Below are positions 49,816 through 59,351 of a stretch of DNA of 64,000 nt, one piece after another. The DNA comes from Sequoia sempervirens. Taxonomy: Eukaryota; Streptophyta; Pinopsida; Cupressales; Cupressaceae. The stretch spans positions 185,622-249,621 of the forward strand of contig VDFB02254942.1 in the NCBI GenBank assembly GCA_007258455.2. The letters are read 5' to 3'. Under the pieces are notes generated by a model. That model saw nothing but the letters and a program-made list of their open reading frames with translations, was not told the DNA's origin and made no database searches. The translations under genes and the position numbers were made by a program. Position 1 is the stretch's first letter. Every line of letters starts with the position of its first letter.

Positions 49816-50232
49816 GTTATGCCACATAGGGTTTCGAAAGATTGTAATGCTGGATTCTTCCATAGTTTAGAGAAATCTGTCTTGTGAATCTTTTATTGTT
49901 ATGATCGAACGTTATGCCACACAGGGTTTCGTAAGATTATCATGATAAAACCGTTTTGTGAAGTGTTTACTATGCTGATTGAGTGTTATGCCACACAGGG
50001 TTTCATAAAGTTTTCATGGTGAATCTTCTCTTAGATTAGGAAAATCTGTTTTGTGAAACTTTTATCATTACGATTGAGTGCTATGCCACATAGGGTTTCA
50101 TAGAGATTTTGATGATAAGAGATGTTTGTGAGTCTTTACTATGCTGATTGAGTGTTATGCCACATAGGGTTTCATAAAGATTATCATAGCAAATTCTCAA
50201 ATCTGTTTTGTGCTTAATAAACTTGTTCAGAT
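49816..50232 (+). repeat. Alternating 95/74-bp tandem array in transcribed LTR region
   Basis: TTATGCCACAYAGGGTTTC occurs five times; GCCAC starts at 49821, 49916, 49990, 50085 and 50159, spacings 95, 74, 95, 74. Long units carry an extra segment with TCTTC...GAAAATCTG. So the array has a two-monomer, 169-bp higher-order period, repeated twice. It lies downstream of the TATA box and would be in the RNA leader. Confidence 0.9.
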
Positions 50233-50610
50233 TGAGATGATAGTTGCGCCACCTTGCCTTCAAGTAGAGAATCTGAATGTGTTTATCGTCTGATAGTCAT
50301 AACCTTGCTCCGTTTCCTCTTGCTCTGTTTTCCTGAGGAGATTGGATAGATATAAATTGTAGTTTAGTTGATTTGCGAAACCAGAGAAAACTCAGCTGCA
50401 ACGTGTAAGTTCTTTCAAGAAAGCCTTGTGCCTCTAGCAGCTGAAACAAAAAGACAGGACATAGTTTTAGCTTATTTTTCCTTTGCAAGTACTTTTGTAA
50501 AGCACAACGAGGGAGCTTCCCCTCCATAATTTGAAGAGCACTCATTACGTAGTGTACATAGGCTGTTCATAACAACTTCTACTCCAGAGGTGTTAGTTGT
50601 TACGCCAACA

Positions 50611-50780
50611 AAATTCATTGTCACTTCATTCAAAAGCTTGTTGAAGACAGATCAGTTCAGTTGTATGTTCCGACAGAGGAGCAGACAATAGATATTCTCA
50701 CCAAGTCGCTCATTCCAGATAAGTTTGTAAAATTCAAGGGGCATCTTGGTGTAGTTGACAAATTGAGCATTAAGGGAGGG
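50611..50780 (+). pseudogene. C-terminal end of Copia RNase H plus polypurine tract
   Basis: After the giant LTR: HFIQKLVEDRSVQLYVPTEE, then DILTKSLIPDKFVKFKGHLG and VVDKLSIKGG, the usual Copia C-terminus. AAGGGAGGG at 50772-50780 is the polypurine tract directly before the 3' LTR. Confidence 0.88.
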
Positions 50781-50979
50781 TATTAAAATAGTTTTTATTA
50801 TTTATTTATTAATGCTCAATATTGTATTTTATTGTAAATTATTTAGATAAGATCGTCTCTGATCTTATCTGAAGTTTCTTTTTAGAAACTTCCTGATTTT
50901 TGTACATTTTGTAAATTATTTATTGAGCACATTGCTCATTGTTAATACATCGGATAATTTACCAATTACTTGCGTAATA
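50781..50979 (+). repeat. 3' LTR of the Copia element
   Basis: 199 bp, TATTAAAATA ... GCGTAATA, directly after the polypurine tract and before CTCCA. Same length and unusual ends as the left LTR. Confidence 0.9.
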
Positions 50980-50984
50980 CTCCA

Positions 50985-53333
50985 GCCTGACAATGAGTCA
51001 TATGCTTTCTTCCTTAATGAAATGACCACAAAGTTTAACAAAAATACTTGAGTTCCAATAATTACCTTTTATCCTATTAAAATTCCAAGTACCTTAATAC
51101 CTTGTTGATTTGCACCCACTAGTTGAAAAGTTGGCAGCCAAATGATTGGCTTGCCCAAACTTCTCCAAGTGTCTTCTAGAAGTACATTCATGCCATACCT
51201 GCCATCAACAATTGTATTGACGATATTCCTTCCAAGGATCTCCATATTCTCCACTGTTGGTTTCTTTGTCGTGTTAACTGTCAGTAACATTGAATCAATC
51301 ACTTGGTCACCTGATAGCAGAGGTTCAATTATTGGATCTTCATTCTCACAAGACTCTAATTGGATCGTAGCATGCATCATCTCATTCTCCCTCGATGCAA
51401 TAGCATTTCGAAGTTTAGGAATACTTTGTAATAAATCCACTACTTTAACTGGTATAGTAGCTTGAAGTACTTGTTGTTTTCTTGGATTGTAATTGATTTA
51501 TTACCATACTTGCATTTGCATTTTGAGTGGCATCGTTTGTTGTCCATAGCATTCTCTACTTTGGCCCTTGCTTCATGAAACCTTTCTTTTTCTATATGTG
51601 GGTTTGGGTACACAACTTTCTTTCCTTGGGAACAAGTAATGGTTAGTACTTCATTATGCCTTACATCAATCATGTTAACACTAGCTTTTTTCTTCGGACA
51701 TCCGGTGTCTTCATGGTTTTGAGGTCCACACCATTTGCAGAATAATTGCACTTTGTCTTGCTTGTTTTGGCAGTCTCTTGCAAAGTGTCCCCATTCGCTA
51801 CATTGTCGACATTGTATGATAGGGTGACCTTTGGGGTCATATTACATTTGGCTTCGTCCTCTTTGATTTCGATAACCACATGGAGATGCATTATGTGGTT
51901 TTGATGGAGTGGACTCCTCTCCTTACATAAAGAGTACTTGTGTACTCCTGGTCTTCAAATTGTATGGGTACTCCTTTATTGAATGACCCATAACATAATA
52001 AATCTCACAAAACTTTTTTTTAGGAAATTACCTTTTGTGTGCCCCTCAATTTTGCGCTTAGTACACCATATTTCATTAGTTTCTTTGTTGGTTTCTTTCT
52101 TTGCCTTCAATTCTTTCATCATTTAGAGCATTTCCCTCCAGAGTGCTTGTATTGTTCCTGATTCATCATCGCTATTGTCAGCTAAACTTCTATCTTCCTC
52201 TATTTTTCTTTTATTGCGCAAGCACATTTTATTTTCACTTTCTATGCCCATCACTCTATTGTAAGCGTCAACATAGGAGGGGGTTGCGAATTTCATTTTT
52301 TTCCTTAATGAAGAAATTAACCCTCGATAAACCACCTCTTCTTCAATCCATCTATGGATAGTTTTCCACTTTCACCAATAGTTCTTTGAACCTACGATTA
52401 TAAGCTCGTAAGATTTCATGCTTTCCTTGTTTGTTATTGTAGATCTTTTCTATAATTTCGTTATTGTCTCTCAGGAGTTTGAATTTCTCTTGGAATGCTC
52501 TTTTCAATGCATCACATGTAGCTTTGTGTGTTGTGTGCATCTCTGTATACCAATCTATGGCTATGCCTCTAAGAGTTGCTAGAAATGGCCTTAGCCAATA
52601 GGTTCTATCATCTTGGCCATTTGCTATCTAGATTGTCTCGCATGTCTTGCAATGTCTCATAGGATCCTTTGACTCGTTCCCTGTGAATTTTGGAAGCTTT
52701 TTCCTTTATACATTCAGACTTGCTGCGGAAGTCACCATCTTGCTTCTTGATTGCGCCCTTTGTGATATAACCTAATTGGAGACTCTTGATTTGTATGTTC
52801 TGGTACTTTCCCTGCACTCATAGACATGTTGAAATCCTTCACTCGTCCTTCAACGTTTGTCACTCTCGGGTTGCCTTTAGGGTCCTTTCTATGCTCCCTT
52901 TGTCCTGGTGTTATTGGCTCCAATCTTACAATATTTGGTTACTCCATAAGTATTAGGTCTTCAATCTGGCGTATGGTGTTTTTGTACATCTCTGTCAGAC
53001 CGTCAGTAGGTTTTCCCTCGCCTTTCCCTTTGGTTGACATTGATGGTAAGAATGGTTCTTTGATGTTGAGATCAGTAGGTTATCCCTTTCCTTCCCCTTT
53101 GTTTGACGTTCATGGTACAAACGGTTCTCCCACTTGGTCGGCAAGCTTGGTGTACGCTTCATCAAGGAGCGGTAGATGTCATGCTATTTCTTCCCACTCA
53201 CCCTTCGTGTGCTCACACTTAATGTGTTCTCCTGCAATGAAAGTTTTTCCCTTTTTTTTTTCTTGACTACAGCTTTTGCTTACACTTTGGATTTTACTCT
53301 TGGGTGGACTCAAGCTTTGAGTCAAAAACCCCT
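50985..53333 (-). pseudogene. Gag-protease pseudogene of a Gypsy-like element
   Basis: Minus strand. Upstream end near 53330 has basic, degenerate coding sequence. Next comes a gag-like helical block (CDALKRAFQEKFKLLRDNNE, YNNKQGKHEILRAYNRRFKE) at 52510-52360 and a linker (SYVDAYNRVMGIESENKM) near 52270. Two CCHC zinc knuckles follow: CRQCSEWGHFARDC near 51810-51770 and CKWCGPQNHEDTGC near 51735-51695. Protease-like region 51440-51069 has IVDGRYGMNVLLEDTWRSLG (DSG/DGG triad degraded) and LPTFQLVGANQQGIKVLGIL, then FVVISLRKKAYD up to the Copia insertion at 50979. Many stops and shifts. No RT downstream. The gag block with KQGK..VRAYNRR..EL is familiar from plant Gypsy-type gag genes. Confidence 0.75.
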
Positions 53334-54527
53334 TGTAATGTCCCCTATTCTAAAAATAAAGTTACTATTTTTAGTAAACCTAGTTTCCAAAGTTGCCAAT
53401 CAGGAGATGCAGATAAATTGGGTAATTTATAGTTTCATAAAAAATTTATTAAATCAATTTTGGGAGATAAATTAATATTTATTTTTAATTTATCTTGGAG
53501 CATGTTTTGTATAAAAAAATCAGATTTAATTGCTTTTGACAATAGCTGTCATAAAAGCAAATGTTTTTGGGAAATGGCTAATTTATTGGAAGGCAATTTG
53601 GAAAAGGAGTTACAAAATCATGAGAGGAAAGATTTCTTCCATTTTGGAATTGATTTTTGGCATTCAAGAAGCTTCTTGAAGAAGGAAACTCAAATAAAAT
53701 ACTATTTATTACTTTTTTGGAATTATTCTTGCATATTTTCCTTCATAGGTTTTTGTGTTCTTCTAAAGCTGGGAAACCAAAGAAGAAATAATCTCTAAGG
53801 CTGATAAACCAAGGAGATTGAAGCTTGAAGGAAGTGGTTCAAATAGTCTCTAAGAGCAGTTTCACACAGAAATTGTCAGTGTGCTGAATAGATGAAGTTT
53901 ATTCCAAAATTTGGTATTTTGTTTAAAAGTGGAAGTGTGATGTTTGGGGTTTGAGTGATTTGTTTGTTGCAGGTGTTAATGACAGATTTATGGACGTGGT
54001 TTTGCTGATATTTCACAGTATTTGATGTTATTTTATCATAATAAATCTTGGCATGGAGTTTGGAGAGTTTCCCTCCAGTTTGGGTAAAGTTTAGTGTGTG
54101 TTTGGGTTTCATATTTGCTCTTTGTTTTGAGAAAAGTTGCGGCAGATGTATATTACTGCTAGCAGCTGTATGAGACAAAAATAATAATGTATTCCTATGT
54201 TAAAAATCAGTAAAATACATTATCTTTTGGTTGCTTCAAGTTTTTGGTTATTTAATGGTGTTTTTGAAGCAATTTCTTGGATACCCGATTTGTTAAATCT
54301 GATTTAAATTGCAGCAAGTTGTGGGTATTGTTTGCTGTTGTAAATGGCAGCATATTAATGTCAAAAACATGTTGTATCACAGCAAGGTGTTTGATTTATC
54401 AGAAAAATCATTAAAAAAGCAAAAATCAGAGTTTATGTTGCAATTTCATTTTACTTGATTTCATATTTTGGATGTATGAGAAATATCATTTTTTCAGAAT
54501 TGAAATTAATTTAAAGGGGATATTACA
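53334..54527 (+). mobile_element. Solo LTR in the gag-protease element
   Basis: Starts TGTAATGTCCCC, ends GGGGATATTACA; 11 of 12 terminal bases are inverted repeats. Flanks CCCCT and CCCTT share only four bases in register, so the duplication is imperfect. 1194 bp, no ORF. A 16-base palindrome TTACTA/TAGTAA lies 28 bases from its start (53362-53377). Confidence 0.75.
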
Positions 54528-54661
54528 CCCTTTGCCTTCTTTAACTTCACCCTTCAATCGTCTCCTTCATTCTCTTTGTTTGATGATCCTTAAAGATCAT
54601 CTAATATCTTGATCTTGACCACATTGTGGTCTCTTTGCGCCTTTATTAGTATCTAAGGGCA
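54528..54661 (-). pseudogene. Fragment between solo LTR and gag-only element
   Basis: 134 bases, coding-like on the minus strand (DHNVVKIKILDDL, then KENEGDD). Probably the N-terminal side of the gag at 50985-53333, which would put the gag-only element inside the same host element. Too short to be sure. Confidence 0.35.
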
Positions 54662-56167
54662 TGTAATGTCCCAAATTTTGATGGTGAAAGAAAAATTACT
54701 TATTAGTATTACCTAAAAATAATTGGAAGAGATTGATAAATTTGAATGGCAAATGCACGCATAATCCGGGTAGATCAATTAAGTGCAAATCTTAATTCGG
54801 GGAATTCTCATTGTTGTCATACATTCATATTTGATATCCACTAAGAAGTTAATCAAATACACCCTACAGTCTGGGCAATTATCCATATTGATGCAAACTG
54901 ATTATTCTTAGAACTGAGTGTTTGGTCCATTGAGGACTGGTATCTTCCATTGCTCAGACAGCATGTATTGTTGCATACATATTTGGAAACAAGTATAACT
55001 GAAAGGAGAGCTATGGAGGTTATAAATCGTGTTATTGAAGTAAGCGGCGATATTGCAAATATCGTTTATCATTTACTTGTGCCAACCGTGGGTGAATAAG
55101 GCACCGTTTCATATTGCCATCGAGCCTATTGATATCGACATGCTATATTCATTGTTCAATGCCACCTTAGTACACTCTCTGCCGCTGCTTGGAGGGGATT
55201 TGAATATTCCAACAAATAATTATCGGACAATATTAAAGATCTATCGAATTTCATTATCAATTGCAGAGGATAAGTGTTGGCATCAGCATATTAACAAGCA
55301 TCAATTGTCTCATCCTAGCCGCCCCCAAATTGTCAATATCGCAACCATTAGGTTATGAATGTCAACCAAAGGTTTGATTCATCATCTGTATGAAGTCGGG
55401 AGTCTAAGAGCCTTTCGTGGCAACATAGTAATGTGGAGTTTGAGACCAAGGCTAAAAGAGTCATTATTATGCCAAGTCAGCAATAGAAGCATTAAAAGAT
55501 AAGAGAGCATATATGCAAAAATATTTAAGACATCCATCGATTACATGCTAAGGAATATCGTTGGAAAAACAAGTATAAATTCAACCTCCATTTAGTGATG
55601 GCTGACACACTAATATAGTACTTGAGGTATTGCTTAATATTAGTTACCAAGAGGAGACGCCTCACTTTGAAGAATTGCATCTTTCCCAAAAGTCACACCT
55701 CTCTCACATGGGCATAAAGATATTTAATAAGTTTACGGTTTGGGAAGAAGGGTATGGAATAGAATTGCAATTATATATATTTCTTAGTAGCAGATTTGAA
55801 GTGCTCTTAAAGAGCCAACAATCAGCTAATAGATGGATGCATGAATAATAAGTAAATATTCAGATACAACACCCCATTACAAATCACATGAAAATGAAGG
55901 AAAAATCATAAACAGCAAACTAATGGAGGTCTAAGCCTCTTGCGTATTCAAAAGCATGATTTTAAAGTCTAAATTAGAAACAACTATTATATTTACTTAT
56001 CAAATTTCCATTATCGAATTAATATTTGAATATGAGTTCATTATTCAGAGTTTATTTCATTAATAATCTAGAAACTCAGTTAACTTTAATAACATTGGAT
56101 GACAACCTTTGTCAATCCAATAAGAAATAAATAAAAAATCTATCGATTTGGAGCTCGGATCATTACA
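54662..56167 (+). repeat. First LTR of a gag-only (non-autonomous) retrotransposon
   Basis: 1506 bp, TGTAATGTCCC ... GATCATTACA, followed at once by a primer-binding site. Its sequence recurs at 59308-61749. Left flank GGGCA. It contains TATAAATCG near 55021. Confidence 0.88.
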
Positions 56168-56168
56168 G

Positions 56169-56180
56169 TGGTATCAGAGC
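56169..56180 (+). promoter_or_regulatory. Primer-binding site of the gag-only element
   Basis: TGGTATCAGAGC, perfect for initiator tRNA-Met, one base after the LTR. The second copy at 61751 (TGGTGTGAGAGC) is mutated at two positions. Confidence 0.88.
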
Positions 56181-56228
56181 TAGTGAACTTGCCAGCCTTT
56201 GGGTAAATGTCGAAAAACTTGATTAATC

Positions 56229-59200
56229 ATGACAATAGAAGATACCGAATTACAAGCTTAGTACTAAATTACAATCAGGGAATGATGTCTTGAACACACT
56301 TAAAAAGGTGGAAGAACATTTGATCCACATTGAGTAGTCATCTGAAGTATTAGATATCAAACCATTGGCAAGAAGAAAAAGAAATAAGGGAAAAGCAAAT
56401 ACCAATCGTGGTATTGATGACAAAGAACCAAATGCAGGTAATGAGGTGATAAATAGAACACCCTTAGCAACCAAAGATGAATTGTTGAAAGAGAAAACCA
56501 TCTTGTGAGTAAAGATAATAATGAATGTTAAGGAAGAACTCTTTCATGCTATGGATGAGATTGAAAAACTTAGAAAGAAGAACCGAAAACTTCAGCTACA
56601 ACTTCAAGAGTCAAATATATCTAATGTAGAGTTAATACAAAGCCTTGAAGAATGTGAGAAGATAATTGTTGATCTAAACACATAGTTTCAAGAAGAGTGT
56701 AGATCGAAGGCCAAAATACAAGAAGAATCCGAAAAGGTGATCATTGATTTGAAAGATCAAATTAAGGAAGCAAAGAAAACAATCATCAATTTCAAAATTC
56801 AAATTGAAAAAGAGAAAGGAATTCAAGAAGAGGTAAAAATTCAATTGAAAGCAAAGGAAGAAAGTTGTGAGAGGTTAGAATGTGCGAAATTGTTTCTGTG
56901 AGGAAAGAATTGGAGAAGACAACCATCAAGTTGAACACAAGTCTCAAGTTTGAAAAAAACACCGAAATCCTAGATGACATCATTAATGGGAAAAGGTCAT
57001 CATCAAATAAAACAAGACTTGGCTATAAAGAAAATCAAACATTCAAGGAAGATTCCAAAGAGACTCCTAAGAAGACAAATGAGGGAAAGACAAACAGCCT
57101 CGAAGAGACTTTTAGAAGCCCTATTCAAAATGAAGGTAGCAAGAAGATAAAGACTCCTCCTAATGTTGGCAGGGACAATTTCAAGAAGCTCTTTCCTTTG
57201 AGGCAAGTGCATACATATAGGTTCAGGAGTAATTTATGGCTATTGCTACTCATGCAATCATTTTGGACATAAGGCAAGAGAGTGTAGAACACAAGTGATA
57301 TATAGTAATAGATGGAACAAAAATAGAAATCTTTATGGTTGGACAAGTAGAAACTACAATACATATGTTCCTCCAATGAATTATGTAATGTCCCCTTTTT
57401 GAACGAGCATTAGAGTTGGTGGTTTAGCCTATCACTAGGTCCTCATAGGCTAATAATGGTGATTAGAGGGCACTGTTGTGGAGATATCCGGTATCTCAGT
57501 TGGCAGTTTGCAGCGTTGGCACCTCTAGATCCTTTGTATATTATGAGACTTGGTTATTCAGGTGTTTCTAGCTTCATTTGTGTATACTTACTATTTACAG
57601 TAAGTTAGTGTGTTGATAGAGGCCAACCTTACTATTTATAATAAGGCACCCTGGTTAGTAGTGAATGTAGTGGGCTACCTCCTAGTGAAGTCAGAATTGA
57701 TTTACGATGATTAATGATGGAGTTATAATATTATAATTATTATTAAAGTTATACTTTAATAATAATTAATTATTGAGTGCATATCATTAATGAATTAAGT
57801 GGACTTTATTTAAAAGGGGGATTTAAATGCTTTTAAAAAGTATACTTTATAAAAAGTGTTAAAGTGTTATTTTAAAGGGGAGATATAAGTGAATAATAAA
57901 GTATACTTTGTTATAAAGTTGTGCACCAAAAAGGAGGGAAAATAAATGAAATTAAAGTAAATTAAATGAGATGAAGTCAAATGCAAATTGAATATTATAA
58001 AAGGGCATTTTTGGATTTCATTTCTTAATGATTGATCATTTTCTCTCATCTTGGCTTTGTGCTTTCGCTTTGGAGGTGAAACCTACGGTTTTGCTGTAAT
58101 TTCAATTTGGGAGAACGTAGCCTCTCTTCAATTGTGCTTCCTACAGGTGAGAAAGATCACCCAAGGGTTGCATCTACAGGTGGCTTTACATCAGAAGTCA
58201 CATCGTGCATATTTGAAGTGATTATCTTCAAAAGTTTCAAGGGTTTGAATGAAATATCAGAATATTGCAAATATATTTGATCATTATTTTAAGAGCAAAG
58301 AGAACTACAGGAGAACTTCAATCAACAGGTGGTTGCCAGGCAAGGGATTTGGCAATTTAATTGTATGCAACTTTGCACTAGGCGTGGGAATTGGTGATAG
58401 TGATCATTGCTGGAGTTATTATCATTGTTGCTGCTATTATACTGCTGCAAACTTTATACTTCATTTCTGGCATCCATTTCAGAGGGTTTCAACTTTCAAG
58501 GCATATCTTACCTGTGAGTTCATGATTTGTAACCCCCAAATTTTTTGGGTATTGTTGTTTTAGATAATAGGGGATATTTTATGAACTGGGTTGTCAATAT
58601 TTTGTGAAAATACGGAGTATCTAAGCTGTTATAAAAATTTGGAATTTTCAGCTGTGAAAATTATTATTGCAATATCTTCTATTTTGCTGCATTATATTGT
58701 TGTATCAAACATTGCAAATATATCAGAAAACCATAAAACAAACAAAAATAGACAAGCAAAATTCAGAAAGTAAATATCCTATTAGTGGTGGGATATTTCA
58801 AATTAAAAGGTTATATGCTATAAATGCAACAACTATGGACATATATCACACCATTACAGAAGTCATATTACGGGACCTTCAAGACAAAACAAGAAGATAA
58901 AAATACTTGACTAGCATAAGAAAGAACCTATGAGAGTTTGGAAGAGGGAACTAAAGCAAGAGAAGGACAAACCTATGCAAGTGCAAAGTTCATTACATGC
59001 ACAAGAGATATCTCCTAATTCATAAGGAGAAGCACACTTTAACGGAGAGTTGAGTATGGCATTGTCCTCTAGCCTCGTAGAGAAGATAACTCAAAAGACA
59101 AAGTATGAGAATGCACAATGATATCTATTTCAGTTTAGACAATGAACAGTTCTTCGCATTCCAGAAAGACGGAGACAGTTGGAGTATGAGAAGCAAATTA

Positions 59201-59290
59201 TTAAAATCAGAGTAGCGCAACATCAACATGATGGTTCGCTTCTAAGGCTGACTTAGAATCTTGGAACCATATTGCTTGAGGACAAGCAAT
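56229..59290 (+). pseudogene. Gag-like coiled-coil and zinc-knuckle protein, no pol
   Basis: Starts ATG at 56229 (MTIEDTELQ, then stops). Best part: a long charged coiled coil (EELFHAMDEIEKLRKKNRK, QLQESNISNVELIQSLEECE, KVIIDLKDQIKEAKK) from 56530 to about 56990, then a basic region. Zinc knuckle 1, CYSCNHFGHKAREC, lies near 57240-57285 and knuckle 2, CYKCNNYGHISHH, near 58816-58855, separated by a solo LTR (57384-58800). After knuckle 2 about 400 bases of frame-broken sequence lead to ILLEDKQF and the polypurine tract. No protease, RT, RNase H or integrase, so replication would have depended on another element. Its function is inferred as RNA-binding capsid protein. Confidence 0.7.
57384..58800 (+). 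mobile_element. Solo LTR between the two zinc knuckles of gag
   Basis: TGTAATGTCCCC ... GGGATATTTCA, perfect duplications AATTA (57379-57383, 58801-58805). 1417 bp. Two nearby palindromic TTACTATTTA motifs at 57586-57605 and 57627-57646. No coding region. Confidence 0.85.
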
Positions 59291-59307
59291 TTTTGGGCAG
59301 GAGGACT
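59271..59307 (+). promoter_or_regulatory. Polypurine tract with hairpin, gag-only element
   Basis: ATTGCTTG, loop AGGA, CAAGCAAT (59271-59290), then TTTTGGGCAGGAGGACT up to the next LTR. The hairpin and LLEDKQ coding matches the chromovirus at 36774-36795, tying the gag-only element to a Gypsy ancestor. Confidence 0.7.
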
Positions 59308-59351
59308 TGTAATGTCCCAAATTTTGACGGTGAAAGAATAATTATTTATCA

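Larger units (their letters stand above)
45999..50610 (+). mobile_element. Giant (4.6 kb) solo LTR in Copia RNase H
   Basis: Starts TGTTGTACCC, ends TACGCCAACA, with perfect AAATT duplications (45994-45998 and 50611-50615). Removing it rejoins the Copia frame through KHVEI ... HFIQKLVEDRSVQL. A TATA box (TATATAAATA) lies at 49685-49694, leaving about 920 bp of R-U5, the same architecture as the giant LTR at 26239-30917, and both share CATCTGGGTTT ... CATGCAAAG-type sequence. No coding region, no second LTR. Probably from an Ogre/Tat-like element; that assignment is inference from size. Confidence 0.82.
32445..50979 (+). mobile_element. Ty1/Copia retrotransposon with two nested insertions
   Basis: Two 199-bp LTRs (32445-32643, 50781-50979), primer-binding site, gag-protease-integrase-RT-RNase H order and polypurine tract. 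Flanks CCCCA (32440-32444) and CTCCA (50980-50984) differ by one base. Its 18.5 kb includes the complete Gypsy element 34915-43459 and the giant solo LTR 45999-50610, leaving about 5.4 kb of Copia sequence. Domain order with integrase before RT identifies Copia. The LTRs begin TATTA and end TAATA rather than TG...CA. Confidence 0.9.
23772..54661 (-). mobile_element. Host element of the nest: minus-strand gag-protease retrotransposon
   Basis: Coding pieces at 50985-53333, 32114-32444 and 25462-25562 (minus strand) read as one gag-protease-spacer region once the Copia element (duplications CCCCA/CTCCA) and the solo LTR 25568-32108 (GCTCT/ACTCT) are removed. About 1.3 kb of non-coding DNA follows, then a polypurine tract and 3' LTR at 24132-23772. 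No RT, RNase H or integrase is seen, so the element looks non-autonomous or deleted. The 5' LTR is not identified; the right limit given is where the gag-only element begins and the element may continue beyond the window. Confidence 0.5.
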
